This document shows, in pieces, positions 52,707 to 60,948 of a stretch of DNA of 64,000 nucleotides (position 1 is the first letter of the stretch; each line of letters opens with the position of its first letter). The notes under the pieces are model-generated. The model was not told the DNA's origin, made no database searches, and saw nothing but the letters and a program-made list of their open reading frames with translations. The stretch is from Halobacteriales archaeon QS_6_71_20 (lineage in GTDB: Archaea > Halobacteriota > Halobacteria > Halobacteriales > Haloferacaceae): positions 1 to 64,000 of the forward strand of contig PXRU01000006.1 in assembly GCA_003020945.1 (NCBI GenBank). Reading direction: 5' to 3'. Position numbers and translations under genes: made by a program.

Positions 52707-53297
52707 TCAGCGCGTTCCGCGCACGTACGTCTGCTCGTGGGCGGGGAACACGTCGGCGACGGCGGCCTCGCCCGCCTCCTCGCGCAACAGCGCGCGCAGT
52801 TCCCCCTCGTAGTCGGCCTTCGGCACCTCCTCGGAGGGGCCCGACTCCACGTCGAGGGTGGCGTCGACGACGCGGTCGACGGCGTTGCGGCCGAACCCCG
52901 ACAGCGGGGAGATGTAGTCGACGTCGTGGCGGTCCTCCAGGCTCTGCGCGAACGCCCGCGAGACGGAGGGGACGCGGTCGTCGCGGCGAGTGCCGTCGGC
53001 GACGGCGTCGACGTCGCGCTCGGCGACCGACTCCAGGGCGTGTTCGTGGACGAGTTGGATCCCGTTGCGGGGGAAGCCGTCCGCGCGCATCCGCTCGACC
53101 GCCTCGCGGGCGACCTCGCGGTCGAGCTCGTGGGTGTCGAACGGGAAGCCGAGCGCCGCGGCGGCCGCCCGGGCGTGCTCGTGGTCGTCGGTGACGCCGA
53201 AGTGAGCGGTGACCAGCGTCACGTCGTAGAAGCGGTCGAGGACGAGCGCGGCCAGCGAGGAGTCTTTCCCCCCGCTATAGCATAGTGCGAGCTCCAC
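52707..53297 (-). CDS. PP-loop ATP pyrophosphatase family protein
   Basis: A 196-aa protein with the PP-loop SGGKDSSLAALVLDRF at residues 9 to 24 that binds ATP and adenylates a substrate. ISPLSGFGRNAVDRVVDATLD has the conserved Gly-rich region, and GTRRDDRVPSV is the second acidic motif. It is similar to archaeal N-type ATP pyrophosphatases that act in tRNA thiolation or amide formation. Which reaction it does is unknown. It is upstream of hisS with a short gap, which may hint at a tRNA-related role. Confidence 0.8.
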   Translation of the reverse strand: MELALCYSGGKDSSLAALVLDRFYDVTLVTAHFGVTDDHEHARAAAAALGFPFDTHELDREVAREAVERMRADGFPRNGIQLVHEHALESVAERDVDAVADGTRRDDRVPSVSRAFAQSLEDRHDVDYISPLSGFGRNAVDRVVDATLDVESGPSEEVPKADYEGELRALLREEAGEAAVADVFPAHEQTYVRGTR

Positions 53298-53304
53298 GCG
53301 TCGG

Positions 53305-53658
53305 TCAGCGGCGACGGATGTCGAAGCTCTGCTGGTCGGGCTGGAGCTCCCGGAGGAGCTCCTTCATCTGCTCCTCGTCGATGCGGCCGTTCACCCGGCC
53401 GCTCTGAGCCAGCGCCGTCACCTGCTGTTTGACCTTCGCGGCGAACTCGGGCTTGCTCATCTCGACGGCGTTGAGCCGCTGACGGGCGCCGTCGGTGAGG
53501 TACTGCTTGAGCAGCGCCTCCTGCTGGCGCTCCGCCTGCTCCTGAGCGGCCTGCTGTGCCTCCTCGCCCTGGCCCTGCCCCTGTGCCTGCTCGCGGAGCT
53601 CCTGCATCTTCTGCTCGCGAAGCTCCTCCAGTCGCTCGTCGTCGGGATTCTCGCTCAT
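53305..53658 (-). CDS. DNA-binding protein, PDCD5 family
   Basis: A 117-aa helical protein with the PDCD5-family layout. Residues 10 to 50 are Gln/Glu-rich and probably coiled ([18 protein letters not shown]), and the core is [20 protein letters not shown] with [18 protein letters not shown]. The end matches the archaeal type (QSFDIRRR). It is directly downstream of rpS19e, the usual archaeal order, so probably one transcript. Confidence 0.92.
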   Translation of the reverse strand: MSENPDDERLEELREQKMQELREQAQGQGQGEEAQQAAQEQAERQQEALLKQYLTDGARQRLNAVEMSKPEFAAKVKQQVTALAQSGRVNGRIDEEQMKELLRELQPDQQSFDIRRR

Positions 53659-53789
53659 ATCGAGTGACGATTGCCGTCGGGCGCTCAAAACGGTTATGGG
53701 TGCGAGAGCGTCCGGCTCTCGGCCGTGCGGGCGGCGAGCCCGGTCGACGACCGCGGGGTCGTCAGCCGGGCGGCGGAGCAGTGTCGGCG

Positions 53790-54245
53790 CTACGCGTAGC
53801 GTTCGAGTTCGGGGCGGTCGAGCTCCGAGAGCACGTCGCCGGCGACCTCGTCGAGGAACGACCGACCCTCGTCGGTGACGCGGCGGCCCTCGCCCTGTGC
53901 GGTCTCGACGAGACCCTCCTCCTCGAGTTGCTGGAGCGCGACGCGGATGATCTTCCGGGAGCCGCCCTCGTGGCTCGGGGGGGAGACGACGTAGCGGTTG
54001 GAGCCGCGCTTGGCGCCGCCGTACTCGGTGGCGAGGCGCTCGACGCCGACGGGGCCGCCGTCGGCGACCTTCCGCAGCAGCGAGGCCGCGCGGCGGAACC
54101 AGAAGTCCTCCTGCTGGGGCGGGAGCTCTCGGCTCTGGCCGGTCTTGGCGAACTGCACCCACTCCGGCTGCTCGATCCGGTCCTCCAGTCGAGCGGCGAC
54201 CTCGTCGTTGAGGTCCGCCGCCGGGACGTCGTAGAGGGTAACCAT
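53790..54245 (-). CDS. rps19e: Ribosomal protein S19e
   Basis: A 151-aa small-subunit protein. [20 protein letters not shown] is the start, [19 protein letters not shown] and [18 protein letters not shown] form the core, and [20 protein letters not shown] is a conserved loop. Its winged-helix-like part ends in [12 protein letters not shown]-like residues. The ATG at 54245 follows a TATA box at leaderless distance. Confidence 0.94.
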   Translation of the reverse strand: MVTLYDVPAADLNDEVAARLEDRIEQPEWVQFAKTGQSRELPPQQEDFWFRRAASLLRKVADGGPVGVERLATEYGGAKRGSNRYVVSPPSHEGGSRKIIRVALQQLEEEGLVETAQGEGRRVTDEGRSFLDEVAGDVLSELDRPELERYA

Positions 54246-54269
54246 ACGGGCGATTTTACCGCCGTTCCG

Positions 54270-54275
54270 TTTAAA
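54270..54275 (-). promoter_or_regulatory. TATA box of rpS19e
   Basis: TTTAAA, read on the minus strand, about 25 to 30 bp upstream of the ATG at 54245. The spacing implies a leaderless mRNA for the rps19e transcript. Confidence 0.5.
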
Positions 54276-54356
54276 GCCGTCGTATCGGCGGCCGCACTGG
54301 AGGTCGAATGACTGACGGCGGACGACGGACAGCGGACGGGGGATGGTGATGGTGGG

Positions 54357-54574
54357 GTGACGCCTCGGCAGGTGGCGGAAGCGCCTGCGGTGAAGACGTT
54401 GAATAAACGGGTGGCTGAGTTGGAGGATGATATGGCGGACTTGGAGGAGTATATGTACGAGTGGCACGAGTCAGCAGAGACGTATTTGCGTGCGCTTCGT
54501 CGAGTGGTAGAGAGAAGCTGGGGGTCTCGTTGCAGTCGTACTTGGAAGCGGGGGAAGAAGACGTAGACGAGTAG
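54357..54574 (+). pseudogene. Frameshifted small coiled-coil gene
   Basis: The frame from a GTG at 54357 reads VKTLNKRVAELEDDMADLEE then YMYEWHESAETYLRALRRVV, a clear coiled coil, but continues into a basic, Trp/Cys-rich end. Shifting frame by one base near 54507 gives REKLGVSLQSYLEAGEED followed by VDE and a stop at 54574, an acidic tail like other proteins of this group. A one-base deletion therefore probably broke it. Function unknown; it is at the left edge of the lower-GC islet. Confidence 0.45.
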
Positions 54575-54591
54575 GATGGTTCGGAGTGGTC

Positions 54592-56046
54592 TCAGTAGTT
54601 CGGCGGGGCTCCCAGTCGGTCGGTGCGGTGTTTGAAGTCGCCTTCATAGACTACTTGGATGGGACGACCGTCGTAGCCAGTGACGCCGTTCGTCCGTTCT
54701 CCAATGTCTGCGTCGTAGGTCATATCGAAGAATGCGTATTCAGTATTTGTCCAGCCGTTGTTGATTTTTTCTTGCGACGGGGCGACGGTGTAGTCGCTGT
54801 CGGAGGTGTTTCCTAGATCGCCAACGTCAAGACCGACTGTCAAATGGCCAGTCCCGTTGATTGCACATCTGATGAATGCGGGCATAATATTCCACGGGTC
54901 GTTCATAGCGATGCCCGCGAACAACCCTGCTTTGTTGGAACAGTCTCCCATCTGTTCGTAGAGAACGACTGTGGGAGGGATGTCGTCGTCGATGATGTTT
55001 CCGTACGGAATCATCTGTATGAGGTCTCCGAGGGCGGCGAGGCGTTCCCGCTGGTCGGTGATGCCGATGCCGGAGATGGCTTCTGCTGTTTTGATTCCGA
55101 GTTCTTGGAGGTGGCTGATTTCCGTGGCGTAGTGGCACTCGTAGCGCATACCATATTCGATTTGGTATGACCGGCTCCCGTTTATGTAATCGCGGTAGGG
55201 TTTTTCGTCTACGCGAGCGGAGACGCCGAAGACTTCGCCGTTGACAGGGGTTCGAGTCATAAAGAAGACGGTGCGTTCGTTGTCGCCGTCGATATGCTCG
55301 ACGTGGCCAGCGGGCAATCCGTTGGCGTTGCCGTTAACGCCACGTGGGTCGTCTTTACGTGGGATTCCGTCTTCGGAGACGTAGTACGAGTGGTTGACTC
55401 GCTCGGTGTTCATCCAGTTGACGCCGTTGTTGTGGGGGACGCCGACGAACTGGTGGCGTTTGAAGATGAATTCGGCATCGACGTTGGGGTTGGTATCGGT
55501 GCCGATGAGTTCGCAGATGCTTCCTGCGCCGCGCGGGAGGGTAATGTCTGAGAGGTCGAACTCGATTGTATGGGTTTCGAACGTGTCTTCGTCGGTTGTC
55601 TCAAGCGTCACGGGCGGCGTTTTCTGGAAGGTGCCGCTGGCGTTGCGGACGTTGAGTCGGAGGTCGATGGCTCGTGCGACGTTGGTTTGTTCCAGCGTGG
55701 CTGTTGCCGAGTTCGCGCTTTGGATTTCGATGGTGAAGATGCTACTGTCCTTGTGGCGGAGGTCGAGATTTGCTGGGTCGGGGTTCTCCCCTCGACGGAC
55801 CTGAAGACTGCCGAGCGAGTAGTCGCTGGTCGGTGCTTTGAATAAGGCGGGCGGGTCGTCTGCGATACTGTTTTCTGTTCCGTCTGGGGCGGTGTCGTTT
55901 TCGGGCGGGGTTATCTCGTTGCCGTCGGGGTCTTCGATGGATTCGTTGCCGATGTCGTAGAGGTCGCTACAACCCGCGATGCTGGTGGTGAGGCCGATAG
56001 TCCCAGCGGAAATAAAGTGACGACGAGAGGTTAAGTCTCTCTTCAT
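54592..56046 (-). CDS. Tat-exported lipoprotein with a transglutaminase-like domain
   Basis: A 484-aa protein encoded in DNA of visibly lower GC than its neighbours. The N-terminus, SRRHFISAGTIGLTTSIAG, ends at a lipobox Cys. Residues 60 to 220 form a beta-rich domain, and the C-terminal part has a transglutaminase-like triad: Cys at about 369 in MGDCSNKAGLF, His at about 401 in GTGHLTVGLD, and Asp at about 441 in YAFFDMTYD. Such domains cross-link or cleave proteins outside the cell. It seems alone, with its own TATA box. Probably acquired by transfer. Confidence 0.78.
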   Translation of the reverse strand: MKRDLTSRRHFISAGTIGLTTSIAGCSDLYDIGNESIEDPDGNEITPPENDTAPDGTENSIADDPPALFKAPTSDYSLGSLQVRRGENPDPANLDLRHKDSSIFTIEIQSANSATATLEQTNVARAIDLRLNVRNASGTFQKTPPVTLETTDEDTFETHTIEFDLSDITLPRGAGSICELIGTDTNPNVDAEFIFKRHQFVGVPHNNGVNWMNTERVNHSYYVSEDGIPRKDDPRGVNGNANGLPAGHVEHIDGDNERTVFFMTRTPVNGEVFGVSARVDEKPYRDYINGSRSYQIEYGMRYECHYATEISHLQELGIKTAEAISGIGITDQRERLAALGDLIQMIPYGNIIDDDIPPTVVLYEQMGDCSNKAGLFAGIAMNDPWNIMPAFIRCAINGTGHLTVGLDVGDLGNTSDSDYTVAPSQEKINNGWTNTEYAFFDMTYDADIGERTNGVTGYDGRPIQVVYEGDFKHRTDRLGAPPNY

Positions 56047-56064
56047 AAATATTACATAGAACGG

Positions 56065-56075
56065 GATATAATAAG
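56065..56075 (-). promoter_or_regulatory. TATA box of the transglutaminase-like lipoprotein gene
   Basis: CTTATTATATC on the minus strand, 20 to 30 bp upstream of the ATG at 56046. The surrounding 60 bp are A/T-rich. The mRNA should be leaderless. Confidence 0.55.
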
Positions 56076-56100
56076 TGTTCCAGATATGTCACCGACAAAT

Positions 56101-56538
56101 CTATACTACCTGCCCCCATGTCGGAGCATCGCCGACTGACGTTTCGACGCCCGAGGATGGAAGGCTACGAATCCACTCGTAGCAGTCCGGACAGACGGGC
56201 ATCGATCCTCCATCCACATCAGCATGTTTGAGCGCCCGGGCGGCGGTCTCGGGGACGACCTCGCCGCACTTCCAAACGTGACCGGCCTCCAGACGGTCGT
56301 ACGCACGCCTAACTGTAGGTTCACGTTTTGAGTCGTCCCCGATACGTTCCCACTCGTTGGCGCAGTCTGGGCAGAGATGGATAGATGAGTCCGCGATAGG
56401 GTCTCGGTCGCCAGGGACGACTCGGGCGTCCTCATCGGCACAGTCTGCGCCACAGAGTGAACGCTCGTCGTCAGATGTGACGATGTGTTCGGGAACGGTC
56501 TCGGTAAGCGAAATAAAACGGTTTCTGTCAGGGTTCAG
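56101..56538 (-). CDS. Zinc-cysteine protein without a standard start codon
   Basis: A 145-codon minus-strand frame of clear protein character: ERSLCGADCADEDARVVPGD, SIHLCPDCANEWERIGDD, HVWKCGEVVPETAARALKH and MPVCPDCYEWIRSLPSSG. Cys pairs suggest two zinc sites. No ATG, GTG or TTG lies in the first 100 codons. The best start is a CTG at 56538 overlapping the stop of an upstream remnant as CTGA, where ATGA would be usual, with GGAGG just before. Either a CTG start or a mutated start. Function unknown. Confidence 0.45.
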   Translation of the reverse strand: MNPDRNRFISLTETVPEHIVTSDDERSLCGADCADEDARVVPGDRDPIADSSIHLCPDCANEWERIGDDSKREPTVRRAYDRLEAGHVWKCGEVVPETAARALKHADVDGGSMPVCPDCYEWIRSLPSSGVETSVGDAPTWGQVV

Positions 56539-56757
56539 TCCTCCTTGTTCGCTTCCGCGAGCAAGTCAAGGATGAAACGCTGATATTCGGCGTCTTCGAT
56601 CTCTCCGAGCGGTCCAATCACGGGCCAGTACGTATGCTTGTTTCTCGCTCAATCAGGTTCTCATTCTCCGCAACTTTGGAGAACCCAACTGGCTGTATCA
56701 GTGGACACGTCGGCACGCTTCGCCACGCCGCTTGCCTGTAGCGTCTGGTGGTTCCGC
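56535..56757 (-). pseudogene. Twice-frameshifted winged-helix gene
   Basis: Three overlapping minus-strand frames join into one protein: LRNHQTLQASGVAKRADVST then DTASWVLQ; next KVAENENLIERETSI; then RTYWPVIGPLGEIEDAEYQR and FILDLLAEANKED. Together they read as a small winged-helix DNA-binding protein with two frameshifts, near 56680 and 56640. The start is lost at the end of the flippase-like gene. It was possibly the partner of the zinc-cysteine gene downstream, with which it overlaps by CTGA. Confidence 0.5.
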
Positions 56758-56764
56758 AGTGCGT

Positions 56765-57747
56765 CTACGTGGCGGCGCTGTCGACACCGACGACGCTCAC
56801 GACTACGCCGCCGACGAGCACCGGCACCCAGAACACCGCGCCCCGATAGATGACGACGGCCGCCAGCGCCACGGACGCGGGGACGGACACGGCGGGGAGC
56901 GCGGCCAGCACCGCGACGAGCACCGCCTCGATCCCGCCGGCGCCGCCGGGAAGCGGCGTGACGCCCGCGATGGCGCCCATCGGGACCACGAACAGCATCG
57001 CCGAGAGGGGGACCGACTGGCCGACCGCCCGGAACGCGAGGTAGAGGCCGACCATCTGGAGCGTCCACCCGAGCGTCCGATGGCGGCGAAGAACTGCCCG
57101 ATACGCGACTCCACGGCCGCCGCGTCGGGGGGGGAGAACACCGGGAGGGCGTCGGTGATCCGTCGGACCGCCGGGACGACCGCGCCGACGACCCGCCGCT
57201 CCAGCGCGTAGCGGTTGCGCCAGCCCAGATACCCGGCCATCGGGACCGCGAGCGCGAGCACGACCACGACGGCGGTGGCGAACCGGAGGCGGGTGCCGAA
57301 GGTGGTCTCGGTGGCGAAGTAGCCCGCGCCGACCAGCGCCAGCGAGATCGAGGGGACGAAGTTGAGCGTGTCCACGCTGGCGATGGCCGCGAGCCCGTTC
57401 TCGTACTCGGTGTCGGCGGCCTTCGCGATGAGCAGCGCGCTCACCGGCTCGCCGCCGGCCTGTCCGAACGGCGTGACGTTGTTGGAGAACATCGCGCCGC
57501 TGAGCACGAGGAACGCGCGCACGACCGATATCCGCACCCCGATCACCCCCAGAACCGTGCGGAGAGCGACACCCCACGCGACCAGCCAGCCGAGCGTGAC
57601 GAGGACGACCAGCGCGACGACCCCCGGCCGTGCCCCCCGGAGCACCTCCAGCAGGTCGCCGACGCCGACGAGATACAGCAGCACCCCGAGGACCGCGAAC
57701 GCGCCGAGGAACCCGACGACGGTGGCGCGCAACTGGTCGGAGTCCAT
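56765..57747 (-). pseudogene. Lysylphosphatidylglycerol synthase/flippase-like membrane gene with frameshift
   Basis: A multi-pass membrane protein of the LPG-synthase transmembrane (UPF0104) type. From the ATG at 57747 the frame reads VVGFLGAFAVLGVLLYLVGV, then MFSNNVTPFGQAGGEPVSAL and on to ESRIGQFFAAIG near 57085. There the frame changes: the continuation RTLGWTLQMVGLYLAFRAVG and GAIAGVTPLPGGAGGIEAVL, ending at 56765, lies in another frame. A short deletion with a frameshift near 57080 explains this. Without correction the product would lose its last helices. Confidence 0.72.
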
Positions 57748-58103
57748 TGCCGACTCGTCGCCCGGCGGGCGTTTCAAGCCTCCGAAACGGGCGTCGAGGC
57801 CGCCCCTCTCCGGTCGGTCAAGCCCGCACTGCCAGTGGGCGGAGCGGCACAGGACCGCTCCACCGCTCGTCGAGACCTCCCTCCCTCCGGTCGGTCGAGC
57901 CCGCGTACTGTCGGTGGGCGGAGCGGCACGGGACCGCTTCGCCGTCCTTCCGAGGCGCTCGCTCGCTTCGGTCGATCGAGCCCGCACCATTCGTGGGCGG
58001 AGCGGCACGGGACCGCTCCGCCGCTCGCCGAGGCCTCCCTCCCTCCGGTCGGTCGGCCTCGCAGTCGAAACACCGTTGACCCCGCACCGGGAACCCGACA
58101 CCG
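57748..58103. other. Gene-free region carrying 79-bp repeats
   Basis: 356 bp between the flippase-like gene and thiL. Frames crossing it are repeat artefacts in which the same Arg/Gly/Ser-rich peptide recurs. I see no gene or RNA in it. Confidence 0.6.
57811..58060. repeat. 79-bp tandem repeat, about three units
   Basis: GTGGGCGGAGCGGCACGGGA (with one change in the first copy) starts at 57835, 57914 and 57993, exactly 79 bp apart each time. Between cores are CGGTCGGTCGAGCCCGC words and CCTCCCTCCCTCCGG-like or CGCTCGCTTCGG spacers. The same period and the reverse complement of the same core are found at 35483-35640. Confidence 0.8.
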
Positions 58104-59009
58104 ATGGACGAGCGCGAGGCGCTGTCGCGGTTGGCGAGCACGCTCCCCGATGCCGGCGACGACTGCGCCGTCGTCGACGACCGGGTGCTCACCACCGACA
58201 TGCTCCACGAGACGACCGACTTCCCGGCCGGCGTCGACCGCTACACGGCCGGCTGGCGCGCCGTCAGCGCCTCGCTGTCGGACGTGGCCGCGATGGGCGC
58301 GGCCGCGGAGGCCGCCGTCGCCGCCTACGCCGCCCCCGCGTTCGACCCCGAGGAGGTGGACGACTTCGTCCGGGGCGCCCGCGAGGTGTGTGCGGCCGTC
58401 GACGCCGAGTACGTCGGCGGCGACCTCGACGAACACGGGGAGTTCACGGTCGCCACGACCGCGCTCGGGCGGACCGACGACCCGGTGCAGCGCGGGGGCG
58501 CCCGCCCCGGCGACGCCGTCTGCGTCACGGGCACATTCGGGCGCAGCGCCGCGGCGCTGCGGGCGTTCGAACGGGGGGACGCGGCCAGCGGAAACGAGCT
58601 GTTCCGGTTCCGCCCCCGCGTCGCCGCCGGCGTCGCGCTCCGGCCGCACGCGACCGCGATGATGGACTCCAGCGACGGGCTGGCGCGCTCGCTCCACCAG
58701 CTCGTCGAGGCGAGCGATGTCCCCGACCTCGGGATGGCCGTCGAGGAGTCGGCCGTCCCGGTCGACCCGGCCGTCGAGACGGCGTTCGACGACCCCGCCG
58801 AGCGCCGGGAGGCGGCACTGTTCTTCGGCGAGGACTTCGAGCTGGTGTTCACCGTCCCGAGCGACGAGGTCGACGCCGCCGCCGCGGCGTCGCCGACGCC
58901 AGTCTCGGTCGTCGGGGGCGTCGACCGGGACGGCGTCCGGATGGACGGCGAGCCGCTTCCGAACCGAGGGTTCGGCCACGGCGGCGGTTCCGCGTCGGAC
59001 GATCGGTAG
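58104..59009 (+). CDS. thiL: Thiamine-monophosphate kinase
   Basis: Phosphorylates thiamine monophosphate to the active diphosphate. The 301-aa protein has the PurM-like fold: LPDAGDDCAVVDDRVLTTDM (metal and ATP site), HETTDFPAGVD, GWRAVSASLSDVAAMGA, CVTGTFGRSAAALRAF and MMDSSDGLARSLHQL. FGEDFELVFTVP is the conserved end of the catalytic part. It ends in a Gly/Ser tail. No other thiamine gene is near. Confidence 0.93.
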   Translation: MDEREALSRLASTLPDAGDDCAVVDDRVLTTDMLHETTDFPAGVDRYTAGWRAVSASLSDVAAMGAAAEAAVAAYAAPAFDPEEVDDFVRGAREVCAAVDAEYVGGDLDEHGEFTVATTALGRTDDPVQRGGARPGDAVCVTGTFGRSAAALRAFERGDAASGNELFRFRPRVAAGVALRPHATAMMDSSDGLARSLHQLVEASDVPDLGMAVEESAVPVDPAVETAFDDPAERREAALFFGEDFELVFTVPSDEVDAAAAASPTPVSVVGGVDRDGVRMDGEPLPNRGFGHGGGSASDDR

Positions 59010-59057
59010 CGACGGTCGCCGGGAGCGGAGCCGAACGGAACCGAACGGCGGGGCGGG

Positions 59058-60191
59058 TCAGACGGTCGTGACCTGGATCGGCACCAGCATGAAGCACAGC
59101 AGGCCGAGCGCGAACGTGAGCACGCCGACGGCCATCCGCCGCGGGCCCAGCGAGGAGTCGTCGATCGGGTCCGCCGGGCCGCGGTACGCGATGAACGCCG
59201 AGAACAGCCCCCAGAACGCCCACAGCCCGACCGACTCGTTGAGTCCGAGGCCGCGGACGAAGTAGAGGTACGCCGAGATGCCGAACAGCGCAACGGGCAC
59301 CGCCGCGGCGACGGTCTCCTGGCGGCGCCCGACCATCGCGCGGACGATGTGACCGCCGTCGAGCTGACCGACCGGGAGGAGGTTGAGGACGGTGAAGAAC
59401 ATCCCGACCCACGCGCCCATGATCACCGGGTGGACCGTCCTCGTCGGGTCGGCGTAGCTGGTCGGGCGGTTCAACAGATCGGCGATAATGTCCAGCAGCC
59501 AGGGATTGTTAAACACGATGACCTGGCCGCCGCTCGTCACCGACTCGGGGACGGTGAACGGGCCCAGCGAGAGGCCGACCACCGTCACGACGACCGTCGC
59601 CGCGAGTCCGGCGAGCGGCCCCGCGACGCCGATGTCGAACAGCGCCTCGCGGTCGGGCATCTGCCCGCGCATCCTGATGATCGCGCCCATCGTCCCGAAC
59701 GGGAGGATGAAGGGGATCACGTACGGGAGCGACACGTCGACGCCGTGGTACCGCCCCATGGCGTAGTGGCCCAGCTCGTGGGTCAGGAGGACGCCGAGGA
59801 CGGCGGCGGTGAACGGCCACGCCTGCAGCAGCGCGAGCGGGTTCGACCGGATCGTCGAGAACGGGACGTAGTACCACGCCGTCGCGCCGACCAGCAGGGT
59901 CGACAGCACCGTCGCGACGAACAGCCCGACGTTCACCCACGGGATCCCGTCGACGCCGTTCGAGTACGGCCGGGCGACGACTACGTCGAGCCCGGAGTCG
60001 GCGTTCACCACCTGCACCTCGTAGCCGGCCTCGCGGAAGGCGGGCCAGACGCGGCGGACGAGTTCCCGCTCGCCGACGTCGCTGACGCCGTAGTACAGCA
60101 CCCGGTCGCCGTCCGTTCTGACCTCCGAGCAGTGGAAGACGGCGTCGAGTTCGGGGGGGCGAGGGTGTCCGTCGGAAACCGCCTCACTCAT
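59058..60191 (-). CDS. Site-2 protease family membrane metalloprotease
   Basis: A 377-aa M50-type intramembrane protease. The zinc motif is LLTHELGHYAMGRYHGVD with His at about 138 and 142; the third ligand region is LNLLPVGQLDGGHIVRAM. Six or more membrane helices are visible. The first 65 residues form a small cytosolic domain (YGVSDVGERELVRRVWPAFR). The substrate is unknown; relatives release membrane-bound regulators. It is convergent with thiL. Confidence 0.9.
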   Translation of the reverse strand: MSEAVSDGHPRPPELDAVFHCSEVRTDGDRVLYYGVSDVGERELVRRVWPAFREAGYEVQVVNADSGLDVVVARPYSNGVDGIPWVNVGLFVATVLSTLLVGATAWYYVPFSTIRSNPLALLQAWPFTAAVLGVLLTHELGHYAMGRYHGVDVSLPYVIPFILPFGTMGAIIRMRGQMPDREALFDIGVAGPLAGLAATVVVTVVGLSLGPFTVPESVTSGGQVIVFNNPWLLDIIADLLNRPTSYADPTRTVHPVIMGAWVGMFFTVLNLLPVGQLDGGHIVRAMVGRRQETVAAAVPVALFGISAYLYFVRGLGLNESVGLWAFWGLFSAFIAYRGPADPIDDSSLGPRRMAVGVLTFALGLLCFMLVPIQVTTV

Positions 60192-60398
60192 CGACGGTCG
60201 TTGGCGACGAACGGCTATAAGTCCTCGCCGGAGCGGAACGAGACCCGCCGCCCGACCCGTCCGGATCGGTCGAGCGGTGGAGGAACGCGGGGCCGCGGAC
60301 GAGCGTGAGGTCGCACGACAGGAGCGGTAGAACGCGGGGCCGCGAGGCGGGGACCGCGCGTCCGTGCGTCGCGTTCGTTGTCGACTACGCGGGCGACC

Positions 60399-60659
60399 TC
60401 AGGCCGCCGGTTCGATGCGCCAGGTGGTCGCGGACGTGTACGACCACTTCTCGATGGAGAGCCCGCACGCGGAGTCTTTCAGCTTCACCATCAGCGCGCC
60501 GATCTCCTTCGGCGAGAGGCCGACCTCGTCGGCGATGAACTTGCTCTTGAAGTAGAGCTCGCCGTCCTCGGCCTTCTCGCGCAGGAACGCCGCGAGGCGC
60601 TCCTCCTTGGAGGGGTCGTCCGTCGAGTCGGTGTCGGAGGGTTGCACGGTTGCGCTCAT
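60399..60659 (-). CDS. Small conserved haloarchaeal protein (DUF7123-like)
   Basis: An 86-aa protein with an acidic N-terminus followed by KEERLAAFLREKAEDGELYF, SKFIADEVGLSPKEIGALMV and EKWSYTSATTWRIE. The middle looks like a helix-turn-helix or winged-helix, so DNA or RNA binding is plausible. It has a clear upstream TATA box. It is common in Halobacteria, without known function. Confidence 0.75.
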   Translation of the reverse strand: MSATVQPSDTDSTDDPSKEERLAAFLREKAEDGELYFKSKFIADEVGLSPKEIGALMVKLKDSACGLSIEKWSYTSATTWRIEPAA

Positions 60660-60695
60660 TCTGTCACCTCGACTCCGGCTACGGAGCTCGGGGGG

Positions 60696-60704
60696 TATAT
60701 AAAA
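60696..60704 (-). promoter_or_regulatory. TATA box of the DUF7123-like gene
   Basis: TTTTATATA on the minus strand, 37 to 45 bp upstream of the ATG at 60659, implying a leader of about 15 nt. It is one of the clearest TATA boxes in the window. The sequence beyond, to 60900, is also A/T-rich, without a gene. Confidence 0.6.
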
Positions 60705-60948
60705 TCCAGTCCGTTGGGTGCGATTCGGCTCCGTTCAGGTGAGTTCCGCCATGAAACGTCGGAATCGGAACGTTTTACGACCGTTTGAGAGGCTGGCAAA
60801 AGTTTTATCCCGTGTTCTGAGTCGATCGTTCGGGGTCGTGCTGAAGGAGTCGGATCGAGAGCGTATGACGTTAATTGAGTCCTCTGAGTTTTGAATTGTA
60901 CTTCGGTGGCGCGCTCGCGCGCCGAGCGATGCCGGTCGGCGGGCGGGG

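Noticed and set aside
56106-56453. The ATG-started 115-codon frame in the islet
   Set aside because: Its sequence is Ser/Arg/Pro-rich, while the overlapping frame on the same strand has Cys-pair motifs and typical acidic composition.
57811-58060. A CRISPR array in the exact 79-bp repeats
   Set aside because: The similarity extends into the spacers and there are only three units; it is a tandem repeat.
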